Source: an uncultured Ectothiorhodospiraceae bacterium
GTDB taxonomy: Bacteria; Pseudomonadota; Gammaproteobacteria; CAMYNG01
DNA length: 35,417 nt
Assembly: GCA_947259765.1 (NCBI GenBank)
Contig: CAMYNG010000021.1
Span: 1 to 35,417, forward strand
Direction of reading: 5' to 3'
Shown here: one piece after another, positions 1 to 9,056 of the stretch
Layout of the letters: every line of letters starts with the position of its first letter
Position numbering within the stretch: the first letter of the stretch is position 1
Notes under the pieces: generated by a model
Told to the model about the DNA's origin: nothing
Seen by the model: only the letters and a program-made list of their open reading frames with translations
The model's database searches: none
Made by a program: the position numbers and the translations under genes

Positions 1-1196
1 TGGTATGATCGAAACAGTTTTTTTGCCTGTTCGGGCGTAATACCGCTGCCGGTATCCTGCACACTGATACGCACCTTGCCGTTTTCAATCGGCATGCAAC
101 TGACATCCACTTTACCGCCAGGACGATTATACTTACAGGCATTGCTAAGCAGTTTCATTAACACCTGTTTCAGGCGGGCATGGTCAGCACTGACCGTAAT
201 ACCTGCTGACGCTTGCTGATTGAAATTGATACTGACATTATTTGCTGTTGCCAGCGGTGTTAGCAACTCGATACATTCTGCAATCAGGCTGCTACAGTCC
301 ACCGCTATGATATTCAGATCGATCATACTGGCTTCAATCTTCGCCAGATCAAGTAGATCATTAATCGAATGCAGCAGTTGATTACTCGCCTTGAGCAAGT
401 CCTGTGTGTTTTCACGATGGACATCCGAATAGGCCATATCCATCTTGTGCGTCTCTGCAAACCCGCGAATGGCGCCAAGCGGTGTGCGTAGTTCATGGCT
501 CATTCTGGCCAGAAACTCACTCTTGGCCTTGTTCGCAATCTCTGCCTCGGCTTTTGCATCAATCAGACTGTTTGACAACATGATCGAGCTTACCAGCACT
601 TTACGATAAATTATCCCGGTAGCAATAAAGGCAATAATCGCGACACATAACATAATCCCCATGAACAAATAGATGTCACCTGGCTGAAGCAGGAACCAGG
701 CCGTTATTGGCGCCATGATGACCAGGATATAGGCAAAATAAACCACCAATACCGCACCCAGGATAGCCGCCGCGCCTGCCATCAGGCCGCCCAGGGTAAA
801 TGCAAGAAAAACAGGGATTTCAGGACTGTTGAACGGCGCAAATAACCACACGGTCGCACCCCAGATCATACCTGTCAGTGTCGAACCGACAAAAAAAACA
901 TGACACCAGCCCTTGATGTCACTATCAACCGGCTGCACCTGGTTAAAGCGAACCAGCATGATCGCACGCAATACGGTTATCAACATCAGGCTGGCAAACC
1001 AGTACATCAGTACCTGCTGGGGAACACGGTCCCACAATATCCAGATCACCAGCAGTGCCAGTGCTATATTAACAAACAACCCGGTTGTCGCATTGCGATA
1101 CAGAAAGCGAACCTGCTCTGCCCACATATCTACGCGCTGTGCTAACACATGATCTGCCTGGATAGCATTCTCCCTGCGCATATCAAAATTATCCAT
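1..1196 (-). CDS. Membrane sensor histidine kinase, 3' end cut by the window
   Basis: Partial coding sequence read on the minus strand from an ATG at 1196; its C-terminus lies beyond base 1. About 398 residues are visible. An N-terminal membrane region has roughly five or six hydrophobic segments (about residues 38-200). A short linker leads to a HisKA domain with the H-box SHELRTPLGAIRGFAE (phosphoacceptor His near residue 237), then a HATPase domain with an N-box (LLSNACKYNRPGG) and the G1 motif DTGSGI. No periplasmic sensor domain is evident, so the input is probably sensed in or at the membrane. A receiver or Hpt domain could follow out of view. It lies 65 bases downstream of the ferritin-like gene on the same strand and may be cotranscribed with it. 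The kinase call is secure; the signal is unknown. Confidence 0.9.
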   Translation of the reverse strand, partial: MDNFDMRRENAIQADHVLAQRVDMWAEQVRFLYRNATTGLFVNIALALLVIWILWDRVPQQVLMYWFASLMLITVLRAIMLVRFNQVQPVDSDIKGWCHVFFVGSTLTGMIWGATVWLFAPFNSPEIPVFLAFTLGGLMAGAAAILGAVLVVYFAYILVIMAPITAWFLLQPGDIYLFMGIMLCVAIIAFIATGIIYRKVLVSSIMLSNSLIDAKAEAEIANKAKSEFLARMSHELRTPLGAIRGFAETHKMDMAYSDVHRENTQDLLKASNQLLHSINDLLDLAKIEASMIDLNIIAVDCSSLIAECIELLTPLATANNVSINFNQQASAGITVSADHARLKQVLMKLLSNACKYNRPGGKVDVSCMPIENGKVRISVQDTGSGITPEQAKKLFRSY

Positions 1197-1261
1197 TAAT
1201 CAGATTCCATTGCTGTTTATCCAGGCGCGCAGGCCAATATTGCTGGTATTACACAAAACCT

Positions 1262-1549
1262 CTATGTATGCGCAATTGGCTTCTCGGTAAACAGATAATC
1301 CTTTAATTCCTTATCAAAAGAAGGATCCTGGCGGCGTATCCATTCCAGCACCATGGCTGCATGTTCCTTTTCCTCATCGCGGTTATGCGCAAGTATCGCG
1401 CGCAAATCATCGTCCTTGCAGGCGTCAACGCGCTGGTTGTACCAGTCAACCGCCTCCAGCTCTTCCATTAGTGATGTTATTGCGCGATGCATATCGCGGG
1501 TCGCATCGGACATCTCATCAATTGGTTCGTGGTAGCCTTCGTTTGCCAT
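1262..1549 (-). CDS. Encapsulated-ferritin-like protein (EncFtn family), no targeting tail
   Basis: A 95-residue, all-helical acidic protein that closely resembles the Rhodospirillum rubrum encapsulated ferritin. It shares the blocks EELEAVDWY and HNRDEEKEHAAM. By alignment the ferroxidase ligands are Glu30, Glu60 and His63, with Trp36 and Tyr37 also kept. In this family the metal site forms at a dimer interface and oxidises Fe(II). The protein ends soon after LFTEKPI, so the C-terminal extension that directs characterised members into an encapsulin shell is missing, and no encapsulin gene is seen in the window. The start is supported by GAGGT about 8 bases upstream. The gene sits between a PilB/GspE-type ATPase (51-base gap) and a histidine kinase (65-base gap), all on the minus strand. 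The family call is strong; how it works without a shell is unknown. Confidence 0.85.
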   Translation of the reverse strand: MANEGYHEPIDEMSDATRDMHRAITSLMEELEAVDWYNQRVDACKDDDLRAILAHNRDEEKEHAAMVLEWIRRQDPSFDKELKDYLFTEKPIAHT

Positions 1550-1600
1550 TGTCTCGACCTCATTATTTTCAACAAAAAAAACCGGTTACATTGCCGCCGT

Positions 1601-3397
1601 TTACAGTTCTGTATCCGGCGGCACGACTTTCAAAACCTCACTCATTGTTGTGAGCCCCATACCTACCTTGCGTGCGCCGGAAATGCGCAATTGTGTCATG
1701 CCCTGCTTGACCGCGAGCTTACGGATCTGCGTTGCGTCGCTTTCAGGCGTAATTTCAGTTCTCATCACACTCGTCATCGGCATCATTTCATAAAGCCCGA
1801 CACGACCAACAAAACCCGTGTTGCGACATTTTTCACAGCCGGTTGGTTCAAAAAACGTTGCGTTACCGCTCATCTTGTACGGTCGGGTTAGACTTTCCCA
1901 GGCGTGCTGATCCACCTCGGCGGGCTTTTTGCAGTGTGGACATAAGGTGCGCACCAGGCGTTGCGCCATTATACCGATGAGTGTGGCATTAATCAGATAC
2001 GCCGGAACGCCAATTTCACGTAAACGCGGGATGGCGGCAGCGGTATCGTTGGTATGCAAAGTTGACAGCACCAGGTGGCCGGTCAGTGCCGCCTGGATGG
2101 CCATGTTCGCTGTCTCCTGATCACGAATCTCGCCGACCATGATGATATCCGGATCCTGGCGTAACAGAGTACGCACACCGGCCGCGAAATCCACACCAAT
2201 ATTGTGCTGCACCTGCATCTGGTTAAACTGCGGCATGACCATTTCGATTGGATCCTCAACCGTGCATACGTTAAGTTCCGGTTTCGCTAATTGCTTCAAT
2301 GTGGAATACAAGGTCGTCGTTTTACCTGAGCCGGTCGGGCCGGTGACCAGAATTATTCCATGGGGATGGGTGACCATCTGATTCCAGATCGTGATATCAC
2401 GTTCACCAAAACCCAGCGCGACAAAATCCTTGACCAGGACTTCCGGATCAAAAATGCGCATGACAAATTTTTCACCAAACGCGGTTGGCATGGTCGACAA
2501 GCGAAGTTCGATTTCTGCGCCGTCCGGGGTTTTTGTCTTGATGCGGCCGTCCTGCGGGCGTCGTTTTTCAACCACGTCCATTCGACCCAGTACCTTGATG
2601 CGACTGGTGACCGCATTCATAACAGCCATAGGCAGTTCGTAAACCTGGTGTAACATGCCGTCGATGCGAAACTTAATATAGGCGACGTCACGACGCGGTT
2701 CCATATGTATATCACTGGCACGCTGTTCAAACGCATATTGCAGCAACCAATCCACCACATGTACCACATGCTGATCATTGACATCCAGGTTGCCGGATTT
2801 ACCCAGCTCAACAAGTTGCTCAAAATTGACGGCCCCCGAAAGGCCTTCCTGTTCCCCGGTTTCCGTTGTGGCTCGTTGAATGGATTGACTGACGCTATAA
2901 AAGGCGCCCAGGTAACGTGAAACATCCACCGGGTTGGCAATCACACGTTCAACATTTAAACCGGTTACGTGCGCAAGCTCATGCTCCCAACTTCTGATGT
3001 AAGGTTCAGTCGTCGCTATAGTCACGCTATGCTCGCTGACCGTTACCGGTATAATCTTGTAGCGATTTGCATAGGCAGCTGACATCACGGCGGTAACCGA
3101 GGCAACATCGACCTTGAGTGGATCGATCTTGAAATAGGGCAAACCGACATGTGCGGCGAGCCAACGAGTCAGGGCGTCAAGATCAAACTGTCGGTGAGGT
3201 GGTTTGAGGTCATCGAATTCCTGCTGCGCAATTAGAACCAGAGGATGAATATCGAGCGCGGTGTTTGCACGCGCGGGGAACATGATCTCACTAATCTTGT
3301 CCGCGGAAAGATGGCCCGCCAAAACCAGGTCATCAAGCAACTCTTTCAGACCAAGCTTACGATCCGCGGTGAAAACTCCGGGTTGTAATTGCGCCAT
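1601..3397 (-). CDS. PilB/GspE/MshE-type assembly ATPase
   Basis: A 598-residue hexameric secretion/pilus ATPase. The N-terminal 160 residues form a type II secretion E N-domain (MshEN-like). The C-terminal engine has Walker A GPTGSGKTT (353-361), the Asp box around EDPIE (381), a Walker B region ending VGEIRD (about 421-426) and a His box GHLVLSTLHTN (440-450). A zinc-binding tetracysteine site (C486, C489, C521, C524) is typical of PilB/GspE. Such proteins power pilin or pseudopilin assembly at the inner membrane. No inner-membrane platform protein, pilin or peptidase gene is near, so the machine it serves cannot be assigned. The start has CAGGGA a few bases upstream. It appears to lead a minus-strand run with the ferritin-like protein and the kinase. 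Confidence 0.9.
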   Translation of the reverse strand: MAQLQPGVFTADRKLGLKELLDDLVLAGHLSADKISEIMFPARANTALDIHPLVLIAQQEFDDLKPPHRQFDLDALTRWLAAHVGLPYFKIDPLKVDVASVTAVMSAAYANRYKIIPVTVSEHSVTIATTEPYIRSWEHELAHVTGLNVERVIANPVDVSRYLGAFYSVSQSIQRATTETGEQEGLSGAVNFEQLVELGKSGNLDVNDQHVVHVVDWLLQYAFEQRASDIHMEPRRDVAYIKFRIDGMLHQVYELPMAVMNAVTSRIKVLGRMDVVEKRRPQDGRIKTKTPDGAEIELRLSTMPTAFGEKFVMRIFDPEVLVKDFVALGFGERDITIWNQMVTHPHGIILVTGPTGSGKTTTLYSTLKQLAKPELNVCTVEDPIEMVMPQFNQMQVQHNIGVDFAAGVRTLLRQDPDIIMVGEIRDQETANMAIQAALTGHLVLSTLHTNDTAAAIPRLREIGVPAYLINATLIGIMAQRLVRTLCPHCKKPAEVDQHAWESLTRPYKMSGNATFFEPTGCEKCRNTGFVGRVGLYEMMPMTSVMRTEITPESDATQIRKLAVKQGMTQLRISGARKVGMGLTTMSEVLKVVPPDTEL

Positions 3398-3443
3398 ATC
3401 CCTGATTAAAAACTCATTGCGTTAAATCGTACAGCGAATTAAC

Positions 3444-5717
3444 TCAGCGGCCAGGCCGAACCAGTGATCCCAGGCCGGCATCCTCCAGTATACCAACCAT
3501 GTAGCGTCGAATTGCACGTGGATTTTCCATACTCAGGACGTGTTGCAGAATTTCCTGTGCCTGTTCGAGAGTAAAATTACGAATAACCCACTTCACACGC
3601 TGCAGACTGGCCACACTGATGCTGAAGCTATCCAGTCCCATGCCTATCAATAAGGGTGTTGCAACCGGATCACCGGCAAGTTCTCCGCAAATACTGACAG
3701 GCTTACCGGCACGTGCTGCACCCTCAACGACTTGAAGCATAGCTCGCAGAACCGCCGGATGCAGAGCGTCATAGAGTTCCGCAACACTGGCATTGTTGCG
3801 GTCGACCGCCAGCAAATACTGGGTAAGATCATTTGTACCAATTGAGAGAAAATCAACCCGGCGCGCCAGATTCTCCGCCTGGTACACTGCCGACGGCACC
3901 TCCACCATGACACCCATAGGTGGCATGATGACCTTTTCACCCTCTTCGAGTAATTCTTCATGCGCCTGGCGAAACAGTGACAATGCCTCATCCAGTTCCC
4001 AGACATTGGTGATCATTGGTAACAATATATTCAGATTGCCTAAACCTGCACAAGAACGCAGCATTGCGCGCGCCTGCACCAGAAAAATTTCCGGGTGATC
4101 CAAAGTAATACGAATGCCGCGCCAGCCGAGGAAAGGATTGTCCTCATTTATTGGAAAATACGGTAAGGCCTTGTCTCCGCCTACATCCAAGGTACGCATG
4201 GTCACCTGCCGCGGAGCCATTTGTTCAAGGATGTGTCGATAGGTCGCACACTGTCCGTCTTCACCAGGGAATCGCTGGCGTATCATAAACGGATATTCAG
4301 TACGGTACAGGCCAATGCCTTCCGCTCCACTATTGGTTATTGGCGTGATATCCGCCAGTAGACCGGAGTTGGCAAACAGTGGGATTTTTGTACCGTCCTT
4401 GGTTTGCGACGGAAGTTCGCGCAATTCGTTTAACTCTTCGGAAAGCTGGGCCTCGTCACGCGCCAGTCGCTCATATTCCTGACGTACCGTAGGTGATGGC
4501 GACACATAAACACGGCCGCTGTATCCATCCGCGATGACAGGACTACCATCCATTTGTCCCACAGGCAGATCCTCGACACCCATTACTGCAGGTATTTCCA
4601 GGGCACGCGCCAGAATTGCTGCATGCGAGGTGCGTGACCCCCGTGCGGAAATCACGCCCTTCAATTTGTCACGTGGCGCGTCGGCGAGCATGGAAGCGGT
4701 GATGTCCTCACCCACTAACACAGTACCGTCGCTGAAGTGCGGAACCTGCATTGGATCTTCCTGCATGTAACGCAACAACCGCCCGCCGAGATCGCGGACG
4801 TCGTCGGCACGTTCACGTAAATACGGATCTTCCATATCCGTAAACACACGTACATGTTCACGCACCGTGTCTCGTAATGCCGAGGGTCCCCACGCGCCGT
4901 CACGAATGCGGTCCTCGGTCGCGCGTATGAGGCTGTCGCCGTCGAGCATCATAAGGTAAGCATCGAACAGCGCCTTGTCCTCACTCGGCAGGACTTCGGA
5001 TAGCCGCTCGGATAACCTGCGAATGTCGTTTTTCACCTGTTCGACGGAATCCTGAAACAATTGCAGTTCAAGATCGATATCCGATGCCAGACGATCCGGA
5101 ATAGCGTCCAGATCCTCCATGGGGTAAATCACCACAGCGGTTCCCATGCCGATCCCCTGCGCACCGGGTACACCCACCAACGGCCGAAAATCTTCGCCGG
5201 CGGTTTTTTTCAGCAGTTTCAGCGTTGCAATTTCCCCACTGGCATCGGCGTGAGCGATAGCACCCGCCAATTGCGCGGCGATGGTCACCAGTAGCGTGAC
5301 ATTGTCTTCACCAAATGCCTCCGCAGCATGTTGCTGCACCACCACCACACCCAGAACCTTGCGATGATGGATGATAGGAACGCCGAGAAAGCCATGAAAC
5401 TGCTCTTCGCCTGATTCGGGAAAATATCGATAACGGGGATGCGACGGTGCGTCGCTTAAATTCACCGGCTCGGCACGCGAGGCCACCAATCCCACCAGGC
5501 CCTCGTCCAGGAGCAATCGAACCATCAGGACTGATTCGGAACGCAAACCTTCCGTCGCCATTAAAATGTGTTCTTTCTGGATCGGATCGGTGAGATAGAC
5601 GGAACAGACCTCGACACCCATGGCCGGTTTGACCCGCTTGACGATCATTTCCAACGCGGCATCCAGATTCGGCGCGGAACTGACTTCCTCTACAATGCGC
5701 CGCAGTGTGTCGAGCAT
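3444..5717 (-). CDS. ptsP: PEP-protein phosphotransferase PtsP (EI-Ntr)
   Basis: A 757-residue enzyme I of the nitrogen phosphotransferase system, which passes phosphate from PEP to NPr. It has an N-terminal GAF domain (about 1-160), then a PTS enzyme I N-domain and swivelling phosphohistidine domain with the active site SRTSHAAILAR (His365), then the PEP-binding TIM barrel with the catalytic SICGELAGDP block (Cys677). Length and order match Pseudomonas and E. coli PtsP. A good Shine-Dalgarno sequence (GGGAGGA) precedes the ATG. It lies 113 bases downstream of rppH on the same strand, the arrangement found in many gammaproteobacteria (ygdP-ptsP), so cotranscription is likely. The GAF domain is known in other bacteria to sense glutamine or alpha-ketoglutarate; that role is inferred here. 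Confidence 0.97.
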   Translation of the reverse strand: MLDTLRRIVEEVSSAPNLDAALEMIVKRVKPAMGVEVCSVYLTDPIQKEHILMATEGLRSESVLMVRLLLDEGLVGLVASRAEPVNLSDAPSHPRYRYFPESGEEQFHGFLGVPIIHHRKVLGVVVVQQHAAEAFGEDNVTLLVTIAAQLAGAIAHADASGEIATLKLLKKTAGEDFRPLVGVPGAQGIGMGTAVVIYPMEDLDAIPDRLASDIDLELQLFQDSVEQVKNDIRRLSERLSEVLPSEDKALFDAYLMMLDGDSLIRATEDRIRDGAWGPSALRDTVREHVRVFTDMEDPYLRERADDVRDLGGRLLRYMQEDPMQVPHFSDGTVLVGEDITASMLADAPRDKLKGVISARGSRTSHAAILARALEIPAVMGVEDLPVGQMDGSPVIADGYSGRVYVSPSPTVRQEYERLARDEAQLSEELNELRELPSQTKDGTKIPLFANSGLLADITPITNSGAEGIGLYRTEYPFMIRQRFPGEDGQCATYRHILEQMAPRQVTMRTLDVGGDKALPYFPINEDNPFLGWRGIRITLDHPEIFLVQARAMLRSCAGLGNLNILLPMITNVWELDEALSLFRQAHEELLEEGEKVIMPPMGVMVEVPSAVYQAENLARRVDFLSIGTNDLTQYLLAVDRNNASVAELYDALHPAVLRAMLQVVEGAARAGKPVSICGELAGDPVATPLLIGMGLDSFSISVASLQRVKWVIRNFTLEQAQEILQHVLSMENPRAIRRYMVGILEDAGLGSLVRPGR

Positions 5718-5830
5718 AGTCCTCCCGTGCCCCGAGCAAATCTGGAGTAAGTTAAGCTTTTAACTGAAAGTCAGAAACACTCTTACCTTTACCACCGGTA
5801 AATCTGTCACCAGCGGCCAAGAGACGTTTT

Positions 5831-6358
5831 CTAACGGTGTTTCAGGCGCTCGCCGGTTTGCTGCGCAGCGGCGCCTGTCTGGCTGATTTTTTTCATCAGC
5901 GGGGCCAGTTCCCGCAGGGCATGCTGATACACGCTCCGTTTGAAAGCCACGACCTGATCAATAGGCTCCCAATAGCTAACCCAGCGCCAGCCATCGAATT
6001 CCGGATTCCCGTTGCCATCAAGGCAGACCTGTTGCTCACCACCGACCAAGCGAAGCAAAAACCAACGCTGCTTCTGGCCAATGCAGACGGGTTTACGACC
6101 GTGGCGTACAAGCTGATAGGGCAGGCGGTAGCGCAACCAACTTTGGGTACAACCCAGCACTTCAACGTCGTTTGGCTGTAGACCCACTTCTTCACTGAGC
6201 TCGCGAAACAAAGCCTGTTCAGGTGTTTCGTCGCGCTGTATCCCCCCTTGAGGAAACTGCCACGCATCCTCACCAATACGGCGAGCCCAGAACAAACGGC
6301 CCTCCGCATTGGTCAGAATGATGCCCACATTGGGCCTGTAGCCTTCCTTATCTATCAT
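5831..6358 (-). CDS. rppH: RNA pyrophosphohydrolase RppH
   Basis: A 175-residue Nudix hydrolase. It begins [15 protein letters not shown], which is typical of RppH, and has a complete Nudix box from about Gly38 to Leu60 with the RELSEEVGL core that binds the catalytic metals. RppH removes pyrophosphate from the 5' triphosphate end of mRNA and so starts 5'-end-dependent decay. The C-terminal end (about 155-175) is Gln/Arg-rich and divergent. It is upstream of ptsP on the same strand and divergent from the HAD phosphatase at 6553, with about 190 bases of shared upstream DNA between them. Confidence 0.96.
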   Translation of the reverse strand: MIDKEGYRPNVGIILTNAEGRLFWARRIGEDAWQFPQGGIQRDETPEQALFRELSEEVGLQPNDVEVLGCTQSWLRYRLPYQLVRHGRKPVCIGQKQRWFLLRLVGGEQQVCLDGNGNPEFDGWRWVSYWEPIDQVVAFKRSVYQHALRELAPLMKKISQTGAAAQQTGERLKHR

Positions 6359-6552
6359 TACGCTGTCTTGGTCTGTACGAGGCGTAAATTGGGCCCCGGC
6401 GGAAATCTGTCATTCATTATAGACAGGCCGGCAGAAAAAACCTAGTTTTTCTAATGAGTTACAGCAATTATCGCGATCCGGCGCACAAACAGGCGGTCAA
6501 TTTAGGATAGAATCCCGATTTTCACGGCAGATCGCCGCACGAAGGAGGCCGT

Positions 6553-7245
6553 TTGACACTCGCTATATTCGATTTAGATAACACCCTGCTCACCGGTGAT
6601 AGTGACTACCTTTGGGGCCGGTTTCTGGGTCGCCAGGGCATGGTTGACGCGGAATTCTACGAAGCCGAGAACCTGCGTTTCTATGAAGCATACAAGGCCG
6701 GTACACTGGATATCCACGAATTCCTCGCCTTTAGCCTGCAGCCGCTGGCGGAGATCGAACCTCGTCGCCTGCATGTCCTGCAGCAGGAGTTTATGGCACA
6801 GGAAATCGAGCCGATCATCCCCCGCGGTGCACTGGAGCTGTTGCGCTTGCATCGCCAGCGCGGCCACCTGCCGCTGATTATTACCGCCACCAATCACTTC
6901 GTTACCGCGCCGATTGCCCGCCGGTTGGGAGTCAAGCATCTGCTCGCCACGGATCCGGAACAGGTTGATGGGCGCTATACCGGTCGTGTCGCCGGCACAC
7001 CCTGCTTCCAGGAGGGCAAGGTGACACGCCTACAGGCATGGTTGAAACAAACCGGCTACGACCTGGATGGAAGCTGGTTTTACAGCGACTCGCATAACGA
7101 CCTGCCCTTGCTGAAACAAGTGGATCATCCCGTCGCGGTCGATCCCGACGAGGAGCTGAGCCGGTTTGCACAAAAGCACCATTGGCCGGTAATCAGCCTG
7201 CGTGAAGAGACGCCCATCAGCGACGAACACTTGTCGGTTATCTGA
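6553..7245 (+). CDS. HAD-IB family phosphatase, possibly histidinol-phosphatase
   Basis: A 230-residue haloacid-dehalogenase hydrolase of subfamily IB (SerB-like). Motif I is FDLDNTLLTGD (nucleophile Asp7, general acid Asp9). Motif II is in IITATNHF, the Lys is in EGKVTRL, and motif III is YSDSHNDLPLL. A helical cap sits between motifs I and II. Translation starts at a TTG placed four bases after AAGGAGG, which decides the start. From memory, the HAD protein beside rppH and ptsP in Pseudomonas aeruginosa (PA0335) was characterised as a histidinol-phosphate phosphatase. The same neighbourhood here makes that function plausible but not proven; a phosphoserine-phosphatase-like role is the alternative. 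It is followed after 15 bases by the ABC permease gene, perhaps in one transcript. Confidence 0.85.
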   Translation: MTLAIFDLDNTLLTGDSDYLWGRFLGRQGMVDAEFYEAENLRFYEAYKAGTLDIHEFLAFSLQPLAEIEPRRLHVLQQEFMAQEIEPIIPRGALELLRLHRQRGHLPLIITATNHFVTAPIARRLGVKHLLATDPEQVDGRYTGRVAGTPCFQEGKVTRLQAWLKQTGYDLDGSWFYSDSHNDLPLLKQVDHPVAVDPDEELSRFAQKHHWPVISLREETPISDEHLSVI

Positions 7246-7260
7246 AGCGTCGATTGCACC

Positions 7261-8268
7261 GTGAAGCCCAAAAATTTCCCGCCGGCTATCTGGTACCGTC
7301 GCCCGGCAAACATATATCTCGCGCTCGGCGTGATGGCGGTGCTCAGCGTGATATTTGCGCTCACTACGGGCACGCACCCCATTTCGCCAGGGCAACTTTG
7401 GCAGGCACTTGGGGGGACGGGCGATCCACTGAGCCGACAAGTGCTACTGGAGCTTCGCTTGCCCCGCGCACTGGTCGGGTTCAGCACGGGAGGACTGCTG
7501 GCCCTGGCCGGTGCGCTTATGCAGGCGCTGCTTCGAAACCCGCTGGCAGATCCCTACGTGCTTGGCATATCCGGGGGGGCGGCGGTGGGCGCCCTGCTCG
7601 CGCTGTTGCTGGGTGCCGGCAGCCTGGTGCTCGGTGGCAGCGCCCTTGCCGGCGCGTTGGCCGCAGGCGGTATCGTATTCGGACTTGCCCGTGGCGCAGG
7701 TCACTGGAATCCGGTGCGCCTGTTGTTAACCGGCATCATACTGGCTGCGGGCTGGAATGCGCTCATCAGCTTTGTGCTGGCCGTCAGTCCGGTGAGCCAC
7801 TTGCGCGGCATGTTATTTTGGCTCATGGGCGATCTTAGCTACGCCGGTCAGCCGTATATCGCCTTGTCCGTGCTCGCTCTCGGCGTGCTGTTAAGTTGGC
7901 CCTTGGGTCGCCAGCTCAATGTCCTGGTCCGTGGCGAAACCCTGGCGGGTGCGCTCGGTGTCGATGTCGCGCGCCTGCACCCGCAACTTTACCTGCTGGC
8001 AGCAATTTTAACGGCCACCGCGGTGACCCAGGCGGGGGCCATTGGTTTCGTCGGCCTAATCGTTCCGCATCTGTTACGCCTTGCCGGGCTGCAGGATCAC
8101 CGCTTGCTGTTACCCGCCGCGGTGCTTTTTGGCGGTACCTTGTTGGTGGTGGCCGACACGCTGGCGCGCTCCGTGTTAGCACCGCAACAACTGCCTGTCG
8201 GCGTTATCACCGCCGCCATTGGCGTGCCTCTGTTTTTGATTTTGTTGCGCCGCGAGGCGCGGTTGTAA
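7261..8268 (+). CDS. btuC: Vitamin B12-type ABC importer, permease (FecCD/BtuC family)
   Basis: A 335-residue inner-membrane permease with about ten hydrophobic helices and the FecCD-family signatures: LRLPRALVGFSTGGLLALAG near the N-terminus, NPLADPYVLGISGGAAVGA, and near the C-terminus GAIGFVGLIVPHLLRL, the loop that contacts the ATPase. Start is a GTG, 15 bases after the HAD gene; no strong Shine-Dalgarno is visible. The following ATPase overlaps its stop by one base. FecCD permeases carry either iron-siderophores or cobalamin. The assignment to B12 rests on the nearby riboswitch-preceded btuB and on btuF in the cob operon at 18418-22379, so it is inference from context. Confidence 0.88.
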   Translation: MKPKNFPPAIWYRRPANIYLALGVMAVLSVIFALTTGTHPISPGQLWQALGGTGDPLSRQVLLELRLPRALVGFSTGGLLALAGALMQALLRNPLADPYVLGISGGAAVGALLALLLGAGSLVLGGSALAGALAAGGIVFGLARGAGHWNPVRLLLTGIILAAGWNALISFVLAVSPVSHLRGMLFWLMGDLSYAGQPYIALSVLALGVLLSWPLGRQLNVLVRGETLAGALGVDVARLHPQLYLLAAILTATAVTQAGAIGFVGLIVPHLLRLAGLQDHRLLLPAAVLFGGTLLVVADTLARSVLAPQQLPVGVITAAIGVPLFLILLRREARL

Positions 8269-9041
8269 TGAGTCACGATACACTCTTACGAGTCAGCGAT
8301 TTAAGCATCCGTGTCGGTTCGCTCACCATTTGCACAAATTGGAACTGGCAACTCGAACGCGGACAATGCTGGGCACTGTTGGGTCGCAACGGGGCCGGCA
8401 AAACAACGCTGCTAAACGCGCTGACGGGCTTATACCCGAGCCGCGGACACATCGAACTGGAGAGTCATGCACTTGCGCAGTTAAGTCGTAAAAAAATTGC
8501 GCAACGTGTCGGGCTGTTACCACAGGACTTTCAGGATGTGTTTCCGGGTACGGTACTGGAAACGGCCGTCATTGGTCGCCACCCACACTTGCCTGCCTGG
8601 CGCTGGGAGGGAACAACAGAACTGGACATTGCACGCAAGGCACTTGCCGAGGTGGAGTTGGCGGAACTGGAGACCCGTGAAGTGTCGACCCTGTCCGGCG
8701 GTGAACGACGCCGGCTGGGGCTGGCCACCGTTCTCACGCAGGAGCCCGATATTTATCTCCTTGATGAACCGACTAATCACCTCGACCTACGTCATCAACA
8801 TGCGATGCTCGCTTCGATAGGCGATCGGGTTAGGTCGACAGGTGCCGGCGGGATCATGAGCCTGCACGACGTTAACCTCGCCACCCGCTACTGCGATTAC
8901 GCAATACTGTTAATGGAAAACAGTGAGGTCATCTGCGGTGAAACCGCCGCCGTACTCACTGCGCAAAACCTGTCACGCATGTATGACTGGCCCGTCCGCC
9001 AACTTGGCACAGGAACCGAAAAAGTTTTTGTCTCCGGTTAA
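8268..9041 (+). CDS. btuD: Vitamin B12-type ABC importer, ATPase (BtuD/FepC family)
   Basis: A 257-residue ABC ATPase. Walker A is GRNGAGKTT (39-47), the signature is LSGGE (142-146), Walker B runs into LLDEPTNHLD (164-173), and the H-loop His is residue 200. The ATG shares its A with the last base of the permease TAA stop, so the two genes are translationally coupled. An open frame continues far upstream on the same strand, but that part overlaps btuC out of frame and lacks ABC features, so the start is placed at 8268. It energises import through the permease. The substrate is inferred as cobalamin or cobinamide from the wider locus. Its 3' end is only 15 bases from the convergent GGDEF-EAL gene. 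Confidence 0.9.
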   Translation: MSHDTLLRVSDLSIRVGSLTICTNWNWQLERGQCWALLGRNGAGKTTLLNALTGLYPSRGHIELESHALAQLSRKKIAQRVGLLPQDFQDVFPGTVLETAVIGRHPHLPAWRWEGTTELDIARKALAEVELAELETREVSTLSGGERRRLGLATVLTQEPDIYLLDEPTNHLDLRHQHAMLASIGDRVRSTGAGGIMSLHDVNLATRYCDYAILLMENSEVICGETAAVLTAQNLSRMYDWPVRQLGTGTEKVFVSG

Positions 9042-9056
9042 CCTAAGCGTGGCAAG

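Noticed and set aside
7896-8267. Upstream extension of the btuD reading frame inside btuC
   Set aside because: It overlaps the well-supported permease in another frame and has no ABC features; the start at 8268 overlaps the btuC stop in the usual coupled way.
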